Notes under the pieces: model-generated | Database searches by the model: none | What the model saw: only the letters and a program-made list of their open reading frames with translations | Told to the model about the DNA's origin: nothing | Source: Dehalococcoidia bacterium | GTDB lineage: Bacteria; Chloroflexota; Dehalococcoidia; UBA2985 | Direction: 5' to 3' | Length of the DNA: 7,810 nucleotides | Assembly: GCA_030740415.1 (NCBI GenBank) | Contig: JASLXI010000033.1 | Coordinates: forward strand, 1-7,810 | Program-made: the position numbers and the translations under genes | In this document: piece by piece, positions 6,505-7,810 of the stretch | Numbering within the stretch: position 1 is the first letter of the stretch | Layout of the letters: every line of letters begins with the position of its first letter

Positions 6505-6915
6505 CTATGCTCCTGATAGAGCCTGCTCAATCCTTGGGAGGGATGAGTCCTCTATCTCCATAAAGTGCTCAAGTACCTGGCGCAAGGACCATGGGCCATT
6601 GGGCGCCCTGTCCAGGTCTTCGTCAGACAATCCAATCAGCAATCCTTCCAGCTGTCCCCTCGCCTCCTGAAGTCTCCCCAGAATAAGCTGGACCTCTGTT
6701 GTAGCAATGCCAAGGTCACGGAGTGTCTTCACCGCATGCACCGTATGCTCGACCTCGTGGTACATCAGCTGATAGATCATGGTGCGGATGGGCATCTGCC
6801 TCTGACCCCAAGGCCCTATATCTCCCATCCTGCTCTCGGGAATCTTCGCAAGCCTATCATTCAGATCGTCGTGCTTTGTCCGCATCCGCTTCAGCATATC
6901 AGCGACAGATGGCAT
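6505..6915 (-). CDS. DinB-like/DUF664-type four-helix protein
   Basis: This 136-residue protein shows the pattern of the DinB/YfiT-like superfamily: four amphipathic helices, a His-rich segment YHEVEHTVH (52-60) and a C-terminal WSLRQVLEHFMEIE (109-122). Candidate metal ligands are His53, His57 or His60 and His117. Family members are often metal-binding and some are thiol-dependent transferases, but no activity can be assigned here. The ATG at 6915 is preceded at 6 nt by GAGGTG (minus strand 6927 to 6922), a good Shine-Dalgarno. It is the first gene of the operon with the GatC-like and amidase genes; a role with the amidase is possible but not shown. Confidence 0.8.
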   Translation of the reverse strand: MPSVADMLKRMRTKHDDLNDRLAKIPESRMGDIGPWGQRQMPIRTMIYQLMYHEVEHTVHAVKTLRDLGIATTEVQLILGRLQEARGQLEGLLIGLSDEDLDRAPNGPWSLRQVLEHFMEIEDSSLPRIEQALSGA

Positions 6916-6972
6916 AAGTTACACCTCAATTGATTTTCAGGAAGGCGTGGAGTTCACGGGGACATCGCGCCC

Positions 6973-7001
6973 ATTGTAGGCAAATTGCTACCCTAGTGCA
7001 A
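6973..7001 (-). promoter_or_regulatory. Sigma70-like promoter of the DinB-like/GatC-like/amidase operon
   Basis: On the minus strand TTGCAC (7001 to 6996) and TACAAT (6978 to 6973) are separated by exactly 17 nt. The predicted start near 6966 leaves a leader of about 50 nt before the ATG at 6915. This is the best promoter match in the window. Confidence 0.6.
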
Positions 7002-7011
7002 TATGAAATCG

Positions 7012-7038
7012 TTGAGAGATCAGCGCCTGCTTTATGAT
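7012..7038 (+). promoter_or_regulatory. Candidate promoter of the rhodanese gene
   Basis: TTGAGA (7012-7017) and TATGAT (7033-7038) are separated by 15 nt, slightly short. An overlapping TACAAT (7038-7043) is an alternative -10. It is back to back with the promoter of the divergent operon, whose -35 ends 10 nt away, so the two may be co-regulated. Confidence 0.4.
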
Positions 7039-7077
7039 ACAATCGGTGACATAGAAAGCGGCGACCGCACATCCTAT

Positions 7078-7084
7078 GAGGTGA
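7078..7084 (+). promoter_or_regulatory. Shine-Dalgarno pointing to an ACG codon
   Basis: GAGGTGA at 7078-7084 is a strong ribosome-binding motif. It is about 30 nt before the ATG at 7115, too far to serve it. Six nt after GAGG is ACG (7088-7090), in frame with the rhodanese, giving TNSYARPDMLVESDWL, which looks like the usual family N-terminus. The site suggests that translation starts, or once started, at 7088. Confidence 0.5.
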
Positions 7085-7114
7085 ACCACGACCAACAGCT
7101 ACGCCCGCCCCGAC

Positions 7115-7810
7115 ATGCTGGTAGAGTCCGACTGGCTTGAAGCCCATCTGAACGACCCCGACCTGCACATAGTGGACTGCGACCAGTACGATGGGTATCG
7201 CCGCGCCCACATCCCAAACGCAGTCGGCATACGCGAGCATCATTACATCAAGCATCCTGATTTCCCTAAAGACCCCATCGGCCATCCCCTTGTCGCTCCC
7301 CCTGAACAAGTTGCCCGACTCATGGAGAGCATGGGGATTGGCAATGACGTCACGGTAATAACCTACGACGGATCTGGAGGCAACTCCGCCGCTCGCATTT
7401 GGTGGGTCCTCAATTACTATGGCCACGATAAGGTAAGGGTGCTCAACGGCGGCTGGGCCAAGTGGCTTGACGAAGGCCGGCCAATAACCACCGATGTCCC
7501 CAGAACAACGCCGGCTACCTTCACCTCACGTGAGCGCGAGGACTTGGTGTGTTTAATGGACTATGGTGTTTCTCAGATAGGACAGCCAGATACCATTTTC
7601 CTGGACGTGCGCTCCGACGGAGAGTGGATGGGCACCAACGATCGCGGGAATAAGAGGGCAGGACATATTCCGGGAGCCATCCACCTGGAGTGGCTCAACT
7701 TCGTGACGGCGGACAGCCACCGGACCTTCAAGCCGGCCGGCGAGCTACGAAGCCTGCTGGAAGAGAACGGCATCACGCCAGAGAAACAAGTGGTGACCTA
7801 TTGACAGAGC
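7115..7810 (+). CDS. Thiosulfate sulfurtransferase (rhodanese) with TGA at the catalytic Cys; runs off the edge
   Basis: This is a two-domain TST/rhodanese, a family of about 280 residues that transfers sulfane sulfur from thiosulfate or mercaptopyruvate to an acceptor through a persulfide on one Cys of the C-terminal domain. Counting from ATG 7115, the inactive N-terminal domain spans about 1-130 (DGYRRAHIPNAVGI, LNGGWAKWLDEGRP) with Asp-Gly where Cys would be. The C-terminal domain follows (IFLDVRSDGEW, GHIPGAIHLEW, FKPAGELRSLLEENGITPEK). It reads VVTY then TGA (7802-7804), then Gln and Ser. Family members read VVTYCQ[G/S]G here, so the TGA replaces the active-site Cys. This fits a selenocysteine codon, a nonsense mutation or a sequence error. 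The SECIS, if any, and the last ~50 residues lie beyond the window. The start is uncertain: conserved residues YARPD precede the ATG, and a Shine-Dalgarno favours ACG 7088. No other Cys besides one in the N-terminal IVDCDQ and one at VCLMD is evident. Confidence 0.82.

Noticed and set aside
6504..6530. TTG 6530 start for the GatC-like gene
   Set aside because: The AGGAG at 6514-6510 is placed for GTG 6503, which directly follows the upstream stop.
6926..7426. 166-codon minus-strand open frame across the promoter region and rhodanese 5' end
   Set aside because: It lies antisense to conserved rhodanese coding sequence, covers both divergent promoters and has no recognisable domain.
4637..7804. 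Genetic code with TGA read as Trp
   Set aside because: It would suit the Rdx gene but put Trp at the rhodanese nucleophile, and TGA clearly ends several normal overlapping genes here.
1..7810. tRNA, rRNA, CRISPR array, insertion sequence or phage genes
   Set aside because: No cloverleaf, repeat-spacer array, transposase motif or terminal repeats were seen on either strand.

Overview
The window is a bacterial chromosomal segment of moderate-to-high GC with tightly packed genes, start-stop overlaps, GTG starts and sigma70-like promoters. The mix of an A-P-A-P ABC-2 exporter, a DinB-like/GatC-like/amidase operon and a TST-type rhodanese is common in Chloroflexota (Dehalococcoidia/SAR202-like lineages). 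That placement is inference from gene style only; nothing here is a phylogenetic marker.

Layout: (1) 1-105 holds no confident gene. (2) 106-798, minus: a YhhQ/VUT-family queuosine-precursor transporter with its own promoter. (3) 935-4516, plus: a four-gene operon (ATPase, permease, ATPase, permease) encoding a heteromeric ABC-2 transporter, every junction overlapping or abutting. (4) 4589-4924, plus: a SelT/SelW/SelH (Rdx)-family gene whose CxxC motif is followed two codons later by an in-frame TGA where the family normally has Trp. The TGA lies in one arm of a perfect 8-bp hairpin. (5) 4854-4882: a perfect 11-bp hairpin between two convergent genes. (6) 6915-4882, minus: an operon of a DinB-like protein, a small GatC/AtzG-like subunit and an amidase-signature hydrolase, driven by a good TTGCAC-N17-TACAAT promoter. 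(7) 7115 to the right edge, plus: a two-domain thiosulfate sulfurtransferase (rhodanese) whose frame meets a TGA exactly at the catalytic cysteine codon, six bases before the window ends.

The most interesting signal is the rhodanese. The sequence up to the TGA is a well-conserved TST protein, the TGA replaces the active-site Cys, and the two codons after it (Gln, Ser) continue the family motif. This is what a selenocysteine-containing rhodanese would look like, but the region that would hold the SECIS element lies outside the window. The same gene also appears to have an ACG where a well-spaced Shine-Dalgarno predicts the start, so gene decay or sequence error must be weighed against selenocysteine. 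The Rdx-family TGA looks different: its position is Trp, not Cys, and the local changes are exactly those that complete a hairpin, suggesting a quasipalindrome template-switch mutation. Ordinary genes in the window end with TGA, so wholesale reassignment of TGA is unlikely.
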